Assembly (NCBI GenBank): GCA_045641065.1
Contig: JAZUGF010000041.1
Location: 22,395 to 86,394 of the forward strand
DNA from: UBA1723 sp045641065
GTDB taxonomy: Bacteria > Bacteroidota > Bacteroidia > Bacteroidales > Paludibacteraceae
Direction: 5' to 3'
Length of the DNA: 64,000 nt
The first letter of the stretch is position 1. Every line of letters begins with the position of its first letter. Both the position numbers and the translations under genes were made by a program. Shown here piece after piece: positions 19,139-28,644 of this stretch. The notes beneath the pieces were generated by a model. It was not told the origin of the DNA. It saw only the letters and a list, made by a program, of their open reading frames with translations, and searched no databases.

Positions 19139-19558
19139 ATGGAGTCATACGTTAGTGGAGTAAAGGCAGCACAGGGATCTGCAGAGCAGGTGTTTAAGGT
19201 GTTGAGTGATATGAATAATATCCAACGTATCAAGAGCAGAATAGAAAGCAAAGTGCAGAATCTTCAGACAACTACCGATACTTGTTCGTTTTCTGTGCCA
19301 CCATTTGGATCAGCATCTGTCAAAATTGCGTCGCGTGAACCAAATAATACGATCATTTATGAATCAGTTGATTCTCCGATGGCATTTAAGATGTGGGCTC
19401 AGATTAAGGAGGTTTCGCCTACACAGTCTGCAATCAGATTAACTCTTAAAGTAGACCTGAACTTTATGCTTAAGAGTATGGTTGGTGGAATGTTGGAGCA
19501 GGGAATTGATAAAGTAGCTACTGCAATTGCTAGTCTGCCTTACGATCAAATCAAGTAA
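19139..19558 (+). CDS. SRPBCC (START-like) family protein
   Basis: 139 residues from ATG 19139; a TTG two codons earlier is an alternative. The pattern VSGVKAAQGSAEQVFKVLSDMNNIQRI...SVKIASREPNNTIIYESVDSPMAFKMWAQIKEV...LTLKVDLNFMLKSMVGGMLEQGIDKVA is that of the polyketide-cyclase/SRPBCC fold, which binds hydrophobic ligands. It has no signal peptide. It sits 6 bases after pyrE with no known link to pyrimidine synthesis. A terminator follows at 19577. Confidence 0.85.
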   Translation: MESYVSGVKAAQGSAEQVFKVLSDMNNIQRIKSRIESKVQNLQTTTDTCSFSVPPFGSASVKIASREPNNTIIYESVDSPMAFKMWAQIKEVSPTQSAIRLTLKVDLNFMLKSMVGGMLEQGIDKVATAIASLPYDQIK

Positions 19559-19576
19559 AATCAAGAATTGAAATAT

Positions 19577-19605
19577 GTCGGCACTCTCAGTAGTGCCGAC
19601 TTTTT
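19577..19605 (+). terminator. Terminator after the pyrE-SRPBCC unit
   Basis: Perfect 9-bp stem GTCGGCACT / AGTGCCGAC (19577-19585 with 19592-19600), then TTTTT. It lies inside a longer in-frame extension of the next gene, which is why that gene is started at 19631. Confidence 0.85.
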
Positions 19606-19630
19606 ATATTTTTTACCAACCAATGCGTTT

Positions 19631-21322
19631 ATGAGTATCTTCGACAAAGTTAAAAGTTTATTTTCCAGCGATTCTAGTAACAAGACAAATGAAAAACCTA
19701 ATGAACAGGAAACAATAAATCCGGTTCAACTTTTTGCGGATGCATTGAATGCTTTTCCTATTGAGTACAAGGTCTCAAAAATGGAAGAGAAAGATGGATC
19801 TACTTTCGAATATGAATATCAAGGAGGTCATTTTGTGACCTATGTTTATAATAATAGCAAGTTTCTACATGTTATTTTTCCAGGTATAGCTTCTGATGCA
19901 CCTGAATATGCAACTATCTATGCCGAGGTTTGCAATCGTCTAAATAGTTTTCTTCACCCTGTAAAATTTGTGGCTGGTACATCCGAGGATACTGTCCATA
20001 TGGATATTATATCCACTGTGCCACTTCCATCTTTATTGTCGGATTATAAAGAATTTTTACAGGCTATTTTTGCCGAAATATTCAGAGCCAGTCGTCATGC
20101 AGTTGATAAATTGAAAGAGCATATCAAAGAAGCTGAGGATGAAGAAAATGTAGAAGAGGATGAATATGCGAAGCTATGTGATTATAGGAAGACGCAATTG
20201 CTTAGAGAGAAAGAGTTGTCCCATGATACTCAGAATCCTTTTAAGCGTGGACGCAGTACTGTAGAGCCATACGTTACTTTAGAATCTTACCTAAAGGAGA
20301 TTTTTGATATATACATCGACTCTGTTGCTATGCTTGAAATTATCGGTGAAGATGTACAAAAGATAGAAGATTCTGATGAAATCAAAAAGAAATTGATTTT
20401 ATCACCTGTTGTTGACTATGCTGAAGATGGTAAAGTTGAGGTGTCGCGTATGGCAGCAACCATTCTTGTCTACCTAAAAAGCGATGAAGACGACAATTCT
20501 TTCGGCAATATCTTAACAATCCATCTTAGAGTAGAGTCGGAGACAAAGGATGTTGTGCTTGTGCGTGCCACTTCTGTGCTTCCTCCTCAAGGGGAATCAG
20601 CTAAACATGCGATTGAATCCGATATGCAGGCTCATACTCTTTTATTAGGTGTTGATACTCGTACAAGCAAGGAAAAGATTGATGAATTCGTGTTTATGCA
20701 AGCTGATGCAGAGGATAAAATCATGTCCGGTAAGGAAGACGACTTAACAGATGCTCAGCGTGCAATCTTCTTTAGTGAAAACAGTGTAATAGGCTACGAG
20801 TTGTATTGGGCAAACAAATACTGTGATTCAAAACGATCTCTTGATGCTATTTCTTATTTTAAGCATGCCTACGAGCTGATGGAGCAATCGCGTCACATGG
20901 ATAAAGGAGAAAATGAAAGCTGGCTATTCTATCATGTCGCATTCTTGATTGGATATTGTTATCTTGATTTGAATAATCCGGAAATGGCTTATTTCTATTT
21001 GGATGTCTCACGTCAGGGCCTAGATAGAGTGGTGGATCATGAGGAGTACATCAATTGCCTTGTTAACCGTAGAGATTTCCGTACTTTGACTCTTCTTGAC
21101 AATGTAATCAAACAGTTTGAGGATCAGAAAGATAAGTTTGAAGATAATGAGCGTATGATAGCTCATTATCATTTCTTGCAGCGACGTCGCTCTTATGTAT
21201 TAGTGGATATGGGTGAGTATGCTAAAGCAGAGTCTTTATTGAAGAAACTTCTTGATGTGGAAGATTCGAAAGAGTTTGCACTAAATGAGTTAGCGATAAT
21301 TCAGAGAAGAAAAAGAGAATAA
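19631..21322 (+). CDS. TPR-like cytoplasmic protein of unknown function
   Basis: 563 residues from ATG 19631 (MSIFDKVKSLFSSDSS). An upstream in-frame start at 19568 would run through the terminator hairpin and is rejected. It has no signal peptide. The first ~370 residues are acidic and mixed alpha/beta, with motifs I do not recognise. The C-terminal third is helical and TPR-like (YELYWANKYCDSKRSLDAISYFKHAYELM; AESLLKKLLDVEDSKEFALNEL). Function unknown. It is convergent with the glycan cluster, with repeat copy B between them. Confidence 0.85.
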   Translation: MSIFDKVKSLFSSDSSNKTNEKPNEQETINPVQLFADALNAFPIEYKVSKMEEKDGSTFEYEYQGGHFVTYVYNNSKFLHVIFPGIASDAPEYATIYAEVCNRLNSFLHPVKFVAGTSEDTVHMDIISTVPLPSLLSDYKEFLQAIFAEIFRASRHAVDKLKEHIKEAEDEENVEEDEYAKLCDYRKTQLLREKELSHDTQNPFKRGRSTVEPYVTLESYLKEIFDIYIDSVAMLEIIGEDVQKIEDSDEIKKKLILSPVVDYAEDGKVEVSRMAATILVYLKSDEDDNSFGNILTIHLRVESETKDVVLVRATSVLPPQGESAKHAIESDMQAHTLLLGVDTRTSKEKIDEFVFMQADAEDKIMSGKEDDLTDAQRAIFFSENSVIGYELYWANKYCDSKRSLDAISYFKHAYELMEQSRHMDKGENESWLFYHVAFLIGYCYLDLNNPEMAYFYLDVSRQGLDRVVDHEEYINCLVNRRDFRTLTLLDNVIKQFEDQKDKFEDNERMIAHYHFLQRRRSYVLVDMGEYAKAESLLKKLLDVEDSKEFALNELAIIQRRKRE

Positions 21323-21387
21323 TATTATCAAAAAAATAAAAAATATTGGCAATTATATACGTGTTGTCCAAACACGCTTATTTTTTA

Positions 21388-21454
21388 GACGCTCTCGCCC
21401 TTTCGGGCTCGCGCTGGAGAGTGGGGTTAGGGCGTTCCGCCCTTAACAATCCTC
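21388..21454 (-). repeat. Dispersed two-hairpin repeat, copy B
   Basis: Read on the minus strand it starts GAGGATTGTTAAGGGCGG 33 bases past the stop of the glycosyltransferase at 21488. Hairpin 1 is AGGGCG-GAA-CGCCCT; hairpin 2 is GAGCCC-GAAA-GGGCGAG with extra outer pairs. The flank TATATAGC on its 5' side is shared with copy C. Confidence 0.85.
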
Positions 21455-21487
21455 ATTCGGGGTCAAAGGCTATATAATTACCTATTT

Positions 21488-22576
21488 TTATAGATTAATC
21501 TCCATTTCTGGCAACCCCAACATTTTTCTATAAAGAGCGATATAAGCCTTTATGTGACGCTCGTAGGAGTATGTGTTGGCATACTCCTTTTCTGCCTCTG
21601 CACGCCTTGAATCGGCATAAAATTCGGTGATTTTATCGCGGACCAACGTTGCCATATATTCTGGATCAAGTTCTTTCCAAACGTAGGCGTGAGTTGAGCA
21701 TATTTCTGGTAGAGATGAATAAGGCGATGAAAAGACCGCTTTTTTGAAATGCATTGCCTCAATGATAGGCAGACCGAATCCTTCTAAGCGGCTTGGAAAC
21801 ATCAAAGCTTCCATATTAGCGTACAGCCAGTTTTTTTCTTCATCTGTTATAATGCCAGCAATTGTTACGTTACCTATATTCTCGTTTTTGATTCTCTCCC
21901 TCAACATATCTGGATATTCTCCAGAAGCACTTCCGCATACATAAAGCTCATATTCTGGAAGAGATTTCATCATGTCCAAAAGAAAATGGATATTCTTCTT
22001 TTCTCTGACGGCACCTACAGCACATAAGAATTTTCTATCTGGCTTGATGAAAGATGGTTTTGTTCGTTTATCACAGCTAGTGTCTCGTACACCGTTGAGA
22101 ATCACATCGAAAGGTTTCTCTTCTTTCATTTTGCAGTTGTTGATCACTTCGCTTTTGGCAAAATTGGAAATAGCAACAAGGTGGTGAGCGTTGTTGATTT
22201 TATCACAAACGGCATTCAGATATTTTTGAGCCTTTTTTTCATTCTTCTCATATAGGAAGTTAAGGTCGTGAATAGTAAGAATACGTTTAGTGGATTTATT
22301 GCGTGGACACTCGCGATAAAGTTGATGGACAGAGTGCCAAAGATCATAACGACGTAATAGACAAGGGAATACTTTGTAAATAGAACGATGTTTAAGATAG
22401 CCAACCTTATCTCCGTATGTATTCATCTGGTTGCTTCTGACAAGAAAGTTAAAATGCATATCAGGTAGGTCAAGCTTGGAAAAAATGTTGGCATACACTC
22501 TTTCAATCTCACCGAATCCAGAATGATCGTGAAGATCCATTAGGTCAAGAAGTATCTCCTTTTTCATATTACCCAT
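21488..22576 (-). CDS. Family 4 glycosyltransferase
   Basis: 362 residues; an alternative ATG lies three codons in (MKKEIL). GT-B fold of family GT4: acceptor-domain features in the first half (ILTIHDLNFLYEK, VAISNFAKSEVI) and the nucleotide-sugar-binding motif PSRLEGFGLPIIEAM (E-x7-E) in the second half. It transfers an unknown sugar in the cytoplasm during surface-glycan assembly. It is the last gene of the minus-strand glycan cluster, 10 bases after the DUF5672 gene. Confidence 0.92.
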   Translation of the reverse strand: MGNMKKEILLDLMDLHDHSGFGEIERVYANIFSKLDLPDMHFNFLVRSNQMNTYGDKVGYLKHRSIYKVFPCLLRRYDLWHSVHQLYRECPRNKSTKRILTIHDLNFLYEKNEKKAQKYLNAVCDKINNAHHLVAISNFAKSEVINNCKMKEEKPFDVILNGVRDTSCDKRTKPSFIKPDRKFLCAVGAVREKKNIHFLLDMMKSLPEYELYVCGSASGEYPDMLRERIKNENIGNVTIAGIITDEEKNWLYANMEALMFPSRLEGFGLPIIEAMHFKKAVFSSPYSSLPEICSTHAYVWKELDPEYMATLVRDKITEFYADSRRAEAEKEYANTYSYERHIKAYIALYRKMLGLPEMEINL

Positions 22577-22586
22577 TTATCTTTTT

Positions 22587-23372
22587 CTATTTTATGTATG
22601 TTTGCCAAAAAGATCTGTGACGGTCCAATGTCCACGCATGTGTCCCAAATGGAAGTTCTCCAATTGTCTCCATACATTTTTCTGGTGAACATTCAATGCT
22701 GAAATGCAAGGCGGTTTTCCAATCCGGAACTCTTAGACTGTCATTTCCTTTGAGTTCATAAACCAACCAAAGATCTTCAGGATAAAATGCCTTTTCATCG
22801 GATAAATCCGAATCAATTTGTTGACGATATCTTTTAGTTATATCTTGAAATTTACTCACTTTCCTTAGACATAGACCACCATTTCCTACTTGATACCATT
22901 GGCTATGGTGAGGATTAGTGCCTTTGTAAAGACGTAGGGCAAAATTAAGTTTACACCATACCCTTCTAAACCAACTCCAGTATTTATCTTTTAACGGAGT
23001 AAATGGAGCTCCTACATAGTCAAATCCTAAGTTTGCCCAACGACATAAGTCATCATTGAAAATGTAAGTGTCCAGTTGGTTTATCAGAATATATTTATAT
23101 TCTGAGAACGTGTTGTAGAAAGATGAAGACAGAACCAATTTGTTGTAAGCCCTCAAACTGCTGAAATTGTCACTTTTCATCGGACATTTTTTGAATTGAG
23201 GATAGTCATTACAAACGTCTGACATGTCAAGCTTATCTGGATATATGGCAATAATATCGTATCCCACCATCACTTTGAAAAGTTGGTTAAGACACGTTCT
23301 ATCATCTGAAGTAAGAGGCAGTTTGTGGATAGGAACGACTATTGCTATATCACTTTTCTCTATCATACTCAT
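22587..23372 (-). CDS. DUF5672 family protein, probable glycan enzyme
   Basis: About 261 residues from the ATG at 23372 (MSMIEKSDIAIVVPIHK); the longer reading from 23393 would overlap the upstream gene by 44 bases instead of about 23. The pattern IVVPIHK...YILINQLDTYIFNDDL..W...FDYVGAPF...VGNGGLCLRKVSKF...PEDLWLVYEL is that of DUF5672, a family usually found in polysaccharide and O-antigen loci and glycosyltransferase-like in its conserved DxD-type strand (here QLDTYIF). The sugar and acceptor are unknown. The short overlap with the ligase gene suggests coupled translation. Confidence 0.85.
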   Translation of the reverse strand: MSMIEKSDIAIVVPIHKLPLTSDDRTCLNQLFKVMVGYDIIAIYPDKLDMSDVCNDYPQFKKCPMKSDNFSSLRAYNKLVLSSSFYNTFSEYKYILINQLDTYIFNDDLCRWANLGFDYVGAPFTPLKDKYWSWFRRVWCKLNFALRLYKGTNPHHSQWYQVGNGGLCLRKVSKFQDITKRYRQQIDSDLSDEKAFYPEDLWLVYELKGNDSLRVPDWKTALHFSIECSPEKCMETIGELPFGTHAWTLDRHRSFWQTYIK

Positions 23373-25248
23373 GGTGTTTGTATAGAGGTTCAATCTTCAT
23401 ATTCCTAAATAGGGCATATCCTTTTAAGTCGCTGAATGTTTTAGCATTATGAAGACATGTCTGAATTTCTATTTTACTAGAAGTGTATTTTGACGGTACT
23501 ATGTCTAATTGATTTGTTTTTAAGTTGATAGATCTTGTGGCTGCAGGTATTATTATTAAAGAGTCTGATTTCCAAATGTTTCTTTCTTTAAGGTCCAAAT
23601 CCATACTTGCAAATCTTGAGTTTCCTTCAAGATGACGTGCGATTACAGATAAATTATTTGCCCCAAAATCATCAGAGATATAGTAATCTGTAGTAAATAA
23701 AAGGGTGTCAGTTGTATTAGTAAAAGCGAAATATCTAATTTCTAAAACTTTGTCTTTTAGGGTCGTACAATATCCACTTTCGCCTTTACTGATAATCATG
23801 TCAATGTTTTCATCAGTGATTTTTTTATTCTCTAGGCTTTTTTTCGTGAATTTTCTTTGACTATAGTTAGTTGTCTCAATTTTGTTTCTTGAAGCGTATC
23901 TTTTTACAGATTTGTATGAATCTACTGCGATAATGCATGTAAAAATAAGCACTACAATAGCAGGTAAAACAAAGGTATACTTAGGTAGTGTCACATACAT
24001 ATCTGTTTTGCCAGATTGTGTAAATATAAACCAACTGATAAGCAAAGGTATAGCAAAGCAGTGACATAGCGGAATTTCAAATATCATTGACACCATAAGC
24101 AAAATTAGCATAGATGTCAATAACATTGATTTGTATCTAAAAATAAGCAGAACAATTCCAATCAAAAACACAATGATCAGTGTAAGACCAATATATCCAA
24201 GAGTGAAAAAGGACTCCATAAACTGATTATGCGATGAGTAGTGGCTATCTAATGCAAACCAACAACCTGATTTTGCGAAAAGATTGGTATATATATCAAC
24301 TACTGCAGAATAACCGTACCCCAAGAAAGGCACGTCTTTAAGACCTAAATATAGAGATTTCCAGATATGGAATCTTGGATCATCCGCGTCTCCATTCTCT
24401 GCAATTTTCATTACTGTTTCGCCTAATCTGGTAGGGAACACAATAAATATGATTGTCAGAATCGCAAATATGATTATTAAAGTAAGTGCGATCTTTTTAT
24501 TTTTCTTAATCTGCCAAACGAAGAATACAAATACTGAAATGAAAAGAGCTAAGGTTACTATACGTGAATTGTCTATCGCCAATATGAATAAGGCAAGAAC
24601 TGAGTGAATTGTATAGAAAACTTTTTCTGCGATTGGTGTCTTTGGAAGAAAAAGGAATTTTGACGATATAAATAGGGAAACTGCAATGATAAAGCCTAAA
24701 TAGATATGGTGGAAGGAAACTGATGATATATGTTCCATTATCTCAAGACGTGTGGCGAAATAAAATCTTACGTCTCCATTTAGTGCAGTGTCTGTTAAAT
24801 CAGTCAGAGTATAAATAATCAGTACTGTACATCCGCATACAAATGACTTCATCATCAGTGTGATAGGAAGTCTTTTGCATGAGAAGATATAAATTCCTGG
24901 TATGATTAATAGAGAAGACAACCAATCTATTGCTAGTTTGTATGTATGATCTGGTTTCAAACTCCAAGATGTACTGAGTAAAGCCCACACACCATATAAA
25001 CCTAATGCTAAAATAGCTACGGAATCTTTAGCGTTGATCGAGACTAAATTCTCTTTTCCTCTTAAAATATAGTAGATTTTGAATATCAAAACGGCAAAAA
25101 ACCAGTGTGCGATCCAAGGTGTGAATCTAAACTGGAAAGGAATGGCAAAAGCAAAAATTACCGATGAAACACAAAAAAGTAGATCAAGCACCTGATCTAG
25201 TTTCCCGTATTTTGCATCATCTTTTAATATGTCTATTTTAATACCCAT
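23350..25248 (-). CDS. O-antigen ligase/polymerase-like membrane protein
   Basis: 632 residues. About ten to twelve membrane segments fill residues 20-440. A Wzy_C-type central part has a large periplasmic loop (HIWKSLYLGLKDVPFLGYGY...SHNQFMESFFTLGYIGL), with conserved H/N residues (SSHNQF) as in WaaL/Wzy proteins. After the last segment comes a ~190-residue soluble tail (from about CIIAVDSYKSVKRY) that ordinary WaaL/Wzy proteins lack. The likely role is joining or polymerising lipid-linked glycans at the periplasmic face. It lies between the M23 lipoprotein gene and the DUF5672 gene with almost no spacing. Confidence 0.88.
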   Translation of the reverse strand: MGIKIDILKDDAKYGKLDQVLDLLFCVSSVIFAFAIPFQFRFTPWIAHWFFAVLIFKIYYILRGKENLVSINAKDSVAILALGLYGVWALLSTSWSLKPDHTYKLAIDWLSSLLIIPGIYIFSCKRLPITLMMKSFVCGCTVLIIYTLTDLTDTALNGDVRFYFATRLEIMEHISSVSFHHIYLGFIIAVSLFISSKFLFLPKTPIAEKVFYTIHSVLALFILAIDNSRIVTLALFISVFVFFVWQIKKNKKIALTLIIIFAILTIIFIVFPTRLGETVMKIAENGDADDPRFHIWKSLYLGLKDVPFLGYGYSAVVDIYTNLFAKSGCWFALDSHYSSHNQFMESFFTLGYIGLTLIIVFLIGIVLLIFRYKSMLLTSMLILLMVSMIFEIPLCHCFAIPLLISWFIFTQSGKTDMYVTLPKYTFVLPAIVVLIFTCIIAVDSYKSVKRYASRNKIETTNYSQRKFTKKSLENKKITDENIDMIISKGESGYCTTLKDKVLEIRYFAFTNTTDTLLFTTDYYISDDFGANNLSVIARHLEGNSRFASMDLDLKERNIWKSDSLIIIPAATRSINLKTNQLDIVPSKYTSSKIEIQTCLHNAKTFSDLKGYALFRNMKIEPLYKHHEYDREK

Positions 25249-25255
25249 TTTCTTA

Positions 25256-26617
25256 TTAATCTACTCTTAAATCTTTAAGTAAAGAGTCTTTTCTTGATGT
25301 AAATTTTGCCATACTGTCGGATGGAACTGGCTCAACCGAAGGGCTTTCTAGTTTCAAAGGATCTGTTGGAGACCCATTTTTATAAACTCTGAAGTCAAGG
25401 TGTGGACCAGTGGCAGTGCCAGTACTTCCAACATATCCGATCACATCACTCTGTCTTACATTAGATCCTACCGTTATTCCTTTGGCAAAACCGTTTAGAT
25501 GCATGTAGACGGTGCTATATATCGAATTGTGCTGGATTCTGATGTAGTTGCCTCCACCTTTTTTGTCCCAACCTTTGGCTACGACTCTACCGTCTCCGAT
25601 ACTCATTACTGGAGTGCCTTTAGGTGCAGCGTAATCGACTCCATGATGAGGTCGATATATCTTCAAAACTGGATGGAATCGTGAATGGGTGAACTTTGAA
25701 CTGATACGTGAGTATTTCAATGGTGCTTTCAAGAATGCTTTACGCAGACTGTTTCCTTCATTGTCAAAATATTCCGTCTTTCCATCAATATCAAATGGAA
25801 TAGCATGATATTCGCGGTTGTTGTGAAAGAACATTGCACATTTGATAGAGTCGATTCCGACAAATGTGGTGTCTACCCATCGTTCGGTATACTTCACTCT
25901 AAACATGTCTCCTTTTTGTAGACCAAAAAAGTCGATGTTCCACGCATAGATATCTGATAATCTCATTGCTAAATCCCACTGTAGACCTTGACCAACAACA
26001 GCGTTCCAAAGGGATGTCTCTATTACACCTTCTGCGACTCGTTCTCTCTCTACTACTTTGTGTTTGTTCTTTGTAGCCGTGATTTCATCATTGTTGATAG
26101 ATAAGACGAAATACTCGACTGGACTTATTTCATAGATGAAATGACGTAGAGTGTGCAGTGTGTCGGGTTCTGTGACAACGCAGTAATTATTTCCTGCTCG
26201 GAATTTTCTTATGTCAAACACTTTGCTTATTTCAGACTCGCATTTTGCAATTCGTTTGCGGTCTACATTACAACGCTTCAGAATATCAGAAAGATTCTCT
26301 CCTCGTTTGACAGTAAATTTTTCATGATCCAAAGAATCTACATCTATTCCGTAGATGGTTTGATGAACTCTCTCCACATGTTTTATAGTGTCTGTTGCCA
26401 ACACGTCGTTAACTTGGTTATTTTCAATGGTTTTATTGCTATTTGTGCAGGACAACATTGAAAATAATGATGCGAAAATTAATGCGGATAGGATTTTCGA
26501 GTATGAAGTTTTTGCGGATATACTAAGAAGCGACAACGATAGTTTCTCTATCGAAATTGCACTCTTGTCTATAGCCATGCAGAAATTTGTCCTTTTGGTT
26601 GTCATTTTCGCTTTCAA
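25256..26617 (-). CDS. M23 peptidoglycan endopeptidase, lipoprotein
   Basis: 453 residues. The N-terminus is long; a lipoprotein-like stretch (ILSALIFASLFSMLSC) places the lipid cysteine near residue 57, so a downstream start such as MAIDKS (residue 14) is possible. A LysM/OapA-like segment follows (FTVKRGENLSDILKRCNVD). The C-terminal M23 domain keeps all zinc/catalytic motifs: HSRFHPV...HHGVDYAAPKGTPV, VYMHLNG and PHLDFRVYK. It is therefore expected to cut peptide cross-links in peptidoglycan, unlike the EnvC-like protein in this window. It is embedded in a glycan-synthesis cluster and has its own -7 element. Confidence 0.92.
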   Translation of the reverse strand: MKAKMTTKRTNFCMAIDKSAISIEKLSLSLLSISAKTSYSKILSALIFASLFSMLSCTNSNKTIENNQVNDVLATDTIKHVERVHQTIYGIDVDSLDHEKFTVKRGENLSDILKRCNVDRKRIAKCESEISKVFDIRKFRAGNNYCVVTEPDTLHTLRHFIYEISPVEYFVLSINNDEITATKNKHKVVERERVAEGVIETSLWNAVVGQGLQWDLAMRLSDIYAWNIDFFGLQKGDMFRVKYTERWVDTTFVGIDSIKCAMFFHNNREYHAIPFDIDGKTEYFDNEGNSLRKAFLKAPLKYSRISSKFTHSRFHPVLKIYRPHHGVDYAAPKGTPVMSIGDGRVVAKGWDKKGGGNYIRIQHNSIYSTVYMHLNGFAKGITVGSNVRQSDVIGYVGSTGTATGPHLDFRVYKNGSPTDPLKLESPSVEPVPSDSMAKFTSRKDSLLKDLRVD

Positions 26618-26642
26618 AGAATACCCACAATTGATGATTTGA

Positions 26643-26650
26643 CAAAATTA
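26643..26650 (-). promoter_or_regulatory. -7 element inside the glycan cluster
   Basis: On the minus strand TAATTTTG matches TAnnTTTG, 25 bases upstream of the M23 gene start at 26617. It is the same octamer as in the cluster's first promoter and suggests the endopeptidase and the genes after it can be transcribed separately. No clear -33 element. Confidence 0.45.
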
Positions 26651-26689
26651 GCACTTTTATTCCAAAAAAATGTGTTTTTCGGCACTTTT

Positions 26690-27736
26690 CTATAGAAGCG
26701 TCTCCAATTTCTTTGATACTTTTTCGGCTGAAAAATCCATATTATATTTTTTGGAGTGAGCAATCAACGCATTTCTATCGTTTTCATCGTAATTTTTTGA
26801 TAGAGCATATGATATTTTCTCTGCTATATCTATTTTATCTGTAGGATTAAAATAGACGGCATTATCGCCTAACACTTCATGGAAGATTTCAATATCACTT
26901 ACAGCTACAGGACATCCGTATTGCATGGCTTCAAGAGCAGGTATTCCGAACCCTTCATATAGCGATGTGCAGACATATAGCGATGCATTTCTGTAAAGGG
27001 CTTCCAAACGTTCATCGGAAACTCTGCCAAGAAACTCAATTCTTTCTTCTTTATTTTCTATGTAGGTATCTCCATAGATTTTTGCTGCTCCACCAACAAC
27101 GATAAGTTTCACTCCGTCATTTGGACGTTTTGCGTAGGCTTCCACCAATGTCTTGAAATTTTTGCGTGGATCCATGCTTGAAACTGCAATTACATATTTG
27201 CCATCTACTCCTGCCTCGGTCTCTGTGCGTGGACGTGTCTTTGGAGCTGGCGAAAACACGAATATTTTTTCTGAGGGAATGGAGAATTCTTTAATGATCT
27301 CCTTTTTTGAAAACTCACTGACTGTCATGACCAGTCTTGACTGACGTGTAAGGATAGGCAACAGCAAACTGTAGACTGTACGATAGCTGAAGCTGAACCA
27401 CTCCTTATTGACACTGTATGCGATGTCGTGTACTGTGACTATCTGGTTTTTATAGCCTACGACACCTAACCCAAAAAGGTTGATGAATAACGGACTTCCG
27501 ATTTTTTTCAAATGCCGACGTAAGGTCGTCTGCTCCCATACGTGACCTGTGTGGCCGGCTAATTTTACGACTTCAAAATCTGGATTATAACCATCTTCTA
27601 TGTCTACGTCGGGCATAAAGCATACGACATGCCATCCTAGCTTATGTAGTGATTGACACATCTCATAAGATACGACCTGTACACCGGTTGCTTTTTGTGC
27701 TAAAAATAATCCGTTTATGTATAGAGTCTTATTCAT
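26690..27736 (-). CDS. Family 4 glycosyltransferase
   Basis: 348 residues. GT-B fold of family GT4: IVTVHDIAYSVNKEWFS and VMTVSEFSKKEIIKEF in the acceptor half, VIAVSSMDPRKNFKTLVEAY at the start of the donor half, and SLYEGFGIPALEAMQYG (E-x7-E) binding the nucleotide sugar. Similar to mannosyl/rhamnosyl transferases of O-chain synthesis; the sugar cannot be told. Its start overlaps the end of the GT2 gene by 8 bases, so translation is probably coupled. Confidence 0.93.
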   Translation of the reverse strand: MNKTLYINGLFLAQKATGVQVVSYEMCQSLHKLGWHVVCFMPDVDIEDGYNPDFEVVKLAGHTGHVWEQTTLRRHLKKIGSPLFINLFGLGVVGYKNQIVTVHDIAYSVNKEWFSFSYRTVYSLLLPILTRQSRLVMTVSEFSKKEIIKEFSIPSEKIFVFSPAPKTRPRTETEAGVDGKYVIAVSSMDPRKNFKTLVEAYAKRPNDGVKLIVVGGAAKIYGDTYIENKEERIEFLGRVSDERLEALYRNASLYVCTSLYEGFGIPALEAMQYGCPVAVSDIEIFHEVLGDNAVYFNPTDKIDIAEKISYALSKNYDENDRNALIAHSKKYNMDFSAEKVSKKLETLL

Positions 27737-28631
27737 ATTTTGAAATTAGTTTTCGACGGCATGAGTATTTTTCAGACATCTCTTTTTTGCCACATAATTT
27801 GTATGCCATTTCTCCGATTAAAAGGAGAAATTTTGTTGAAATGTTAGCCACTTTGAAATGCCATTCCGGCATAGTCTTTAGGAAATATTTCTGTCTGCTC
27901 TGCATAATGAAATTTTCCCTTTTTGAGTTGACACTAATGCTAGTTCCTTCCAAGTGCTGAATTATAGCTGACGGTTCGTTAACAATACGTAATCCTGTCT
28001 TTTTGATTCTGTTGCAGAGATCTTGGTCTTCATAGTATAAGAAGAAGTTTTCATCGAATCCACCGACTTTTTCAAACGTATCTCTTCTCATCATCATCGC
28101 AGCTCCACAAGCGTATGCAACATCCATTTGCTTGTTGGTGTAGTTGAATTCAAAGTTGTTGCCGTAAACTAATTTGTAGGGTAACCCAAACAATGCAAAA
28201 TTTAGTTCAGTCATGATTCCATCTCCAGCACGTCGAAATGCGTGAGCTGGCTTATATTCTGCATTTATTATATTCGGACATATTACTCCAATTGTTTCGT
28301 CTGCTTTGATTTTGTCAAGTAATAGTTTGATGGAATTGTCGTGGCAGATTGTATCAGGATTCAAAAGAAAAACATATTCACCTGTACATTCTTTTTCACC
28401 AGCATTGTTCGCCTTGCCAAAACCGTAATTGTCATCTAACCTTACAACTTTGATGTTTTCATCATCTATTAGACTTTGAAGGTTTTCATCATTTTGGGAA
28501 TTATTGTCAGCGACAATAATTTCATAGTCTATGCCTTTTGTATGGTGACGCACGCTTTCTACCGATGCCATTACCTGGTCGGCAGTGTTGTAATTAACAT
28601 ATATTATGGACAACTCCTTTTGCATCTCCAC
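27729..28631 (-). CDS. Family 2 glycosyltransferase (rhamnosyltransferase-like)
   Basis: 300 residues. GT-A fold: SIIYVNYNTADQVMASVESV at the N-terminus, the nucleotide-binding IIVADNNSQNDEN, the DxD-like LLNPDT, YACGAAMMMRRDTFEKVGGFDE, and YYEDQDLCNRI with the catalytic-base acidic residues. It resembles dTDP-rhamnosyltransferases of the WbbL type. It is the first gene of the glycan cluster, with a good promoter 14 bases upstream of its start codon. Confidence 0.93.
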   Translation of the reverse strand: MEMQKELSIIYVNYNTADQVMASVESVRHHTKGIDYEIIVADNNSQNDENLQSLIDDENIKVVRLDDNYGFGKANNAGEKECTGEYVFLLNPDTICHDNSIKLLLDKIKADETIGVICPNIINAEYKPAHAFRRAGDGIMTELNFALFGLPYKLVYGNNFEFNYTNKQMDVAYACGAAMMMRRDTFEKVGGFDENFFLYYEDQDLCNRIKKTGLRIVNEPSAIIQHLEGTSISVNSKRENFIMQSRQKYFLKTMPEWHFKVANISTKFLLLIGEMAYKLCGKKEMSEKYSCRRKLISKYE

Positions 28632-28644
28632 TTGCTTTGTACTA

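Noticed and set aside
19568..19630. Extended N-terminus for the TPR-like protein
   Set aside because: It consists of the translated terminator hairpin of the pyrE unit.
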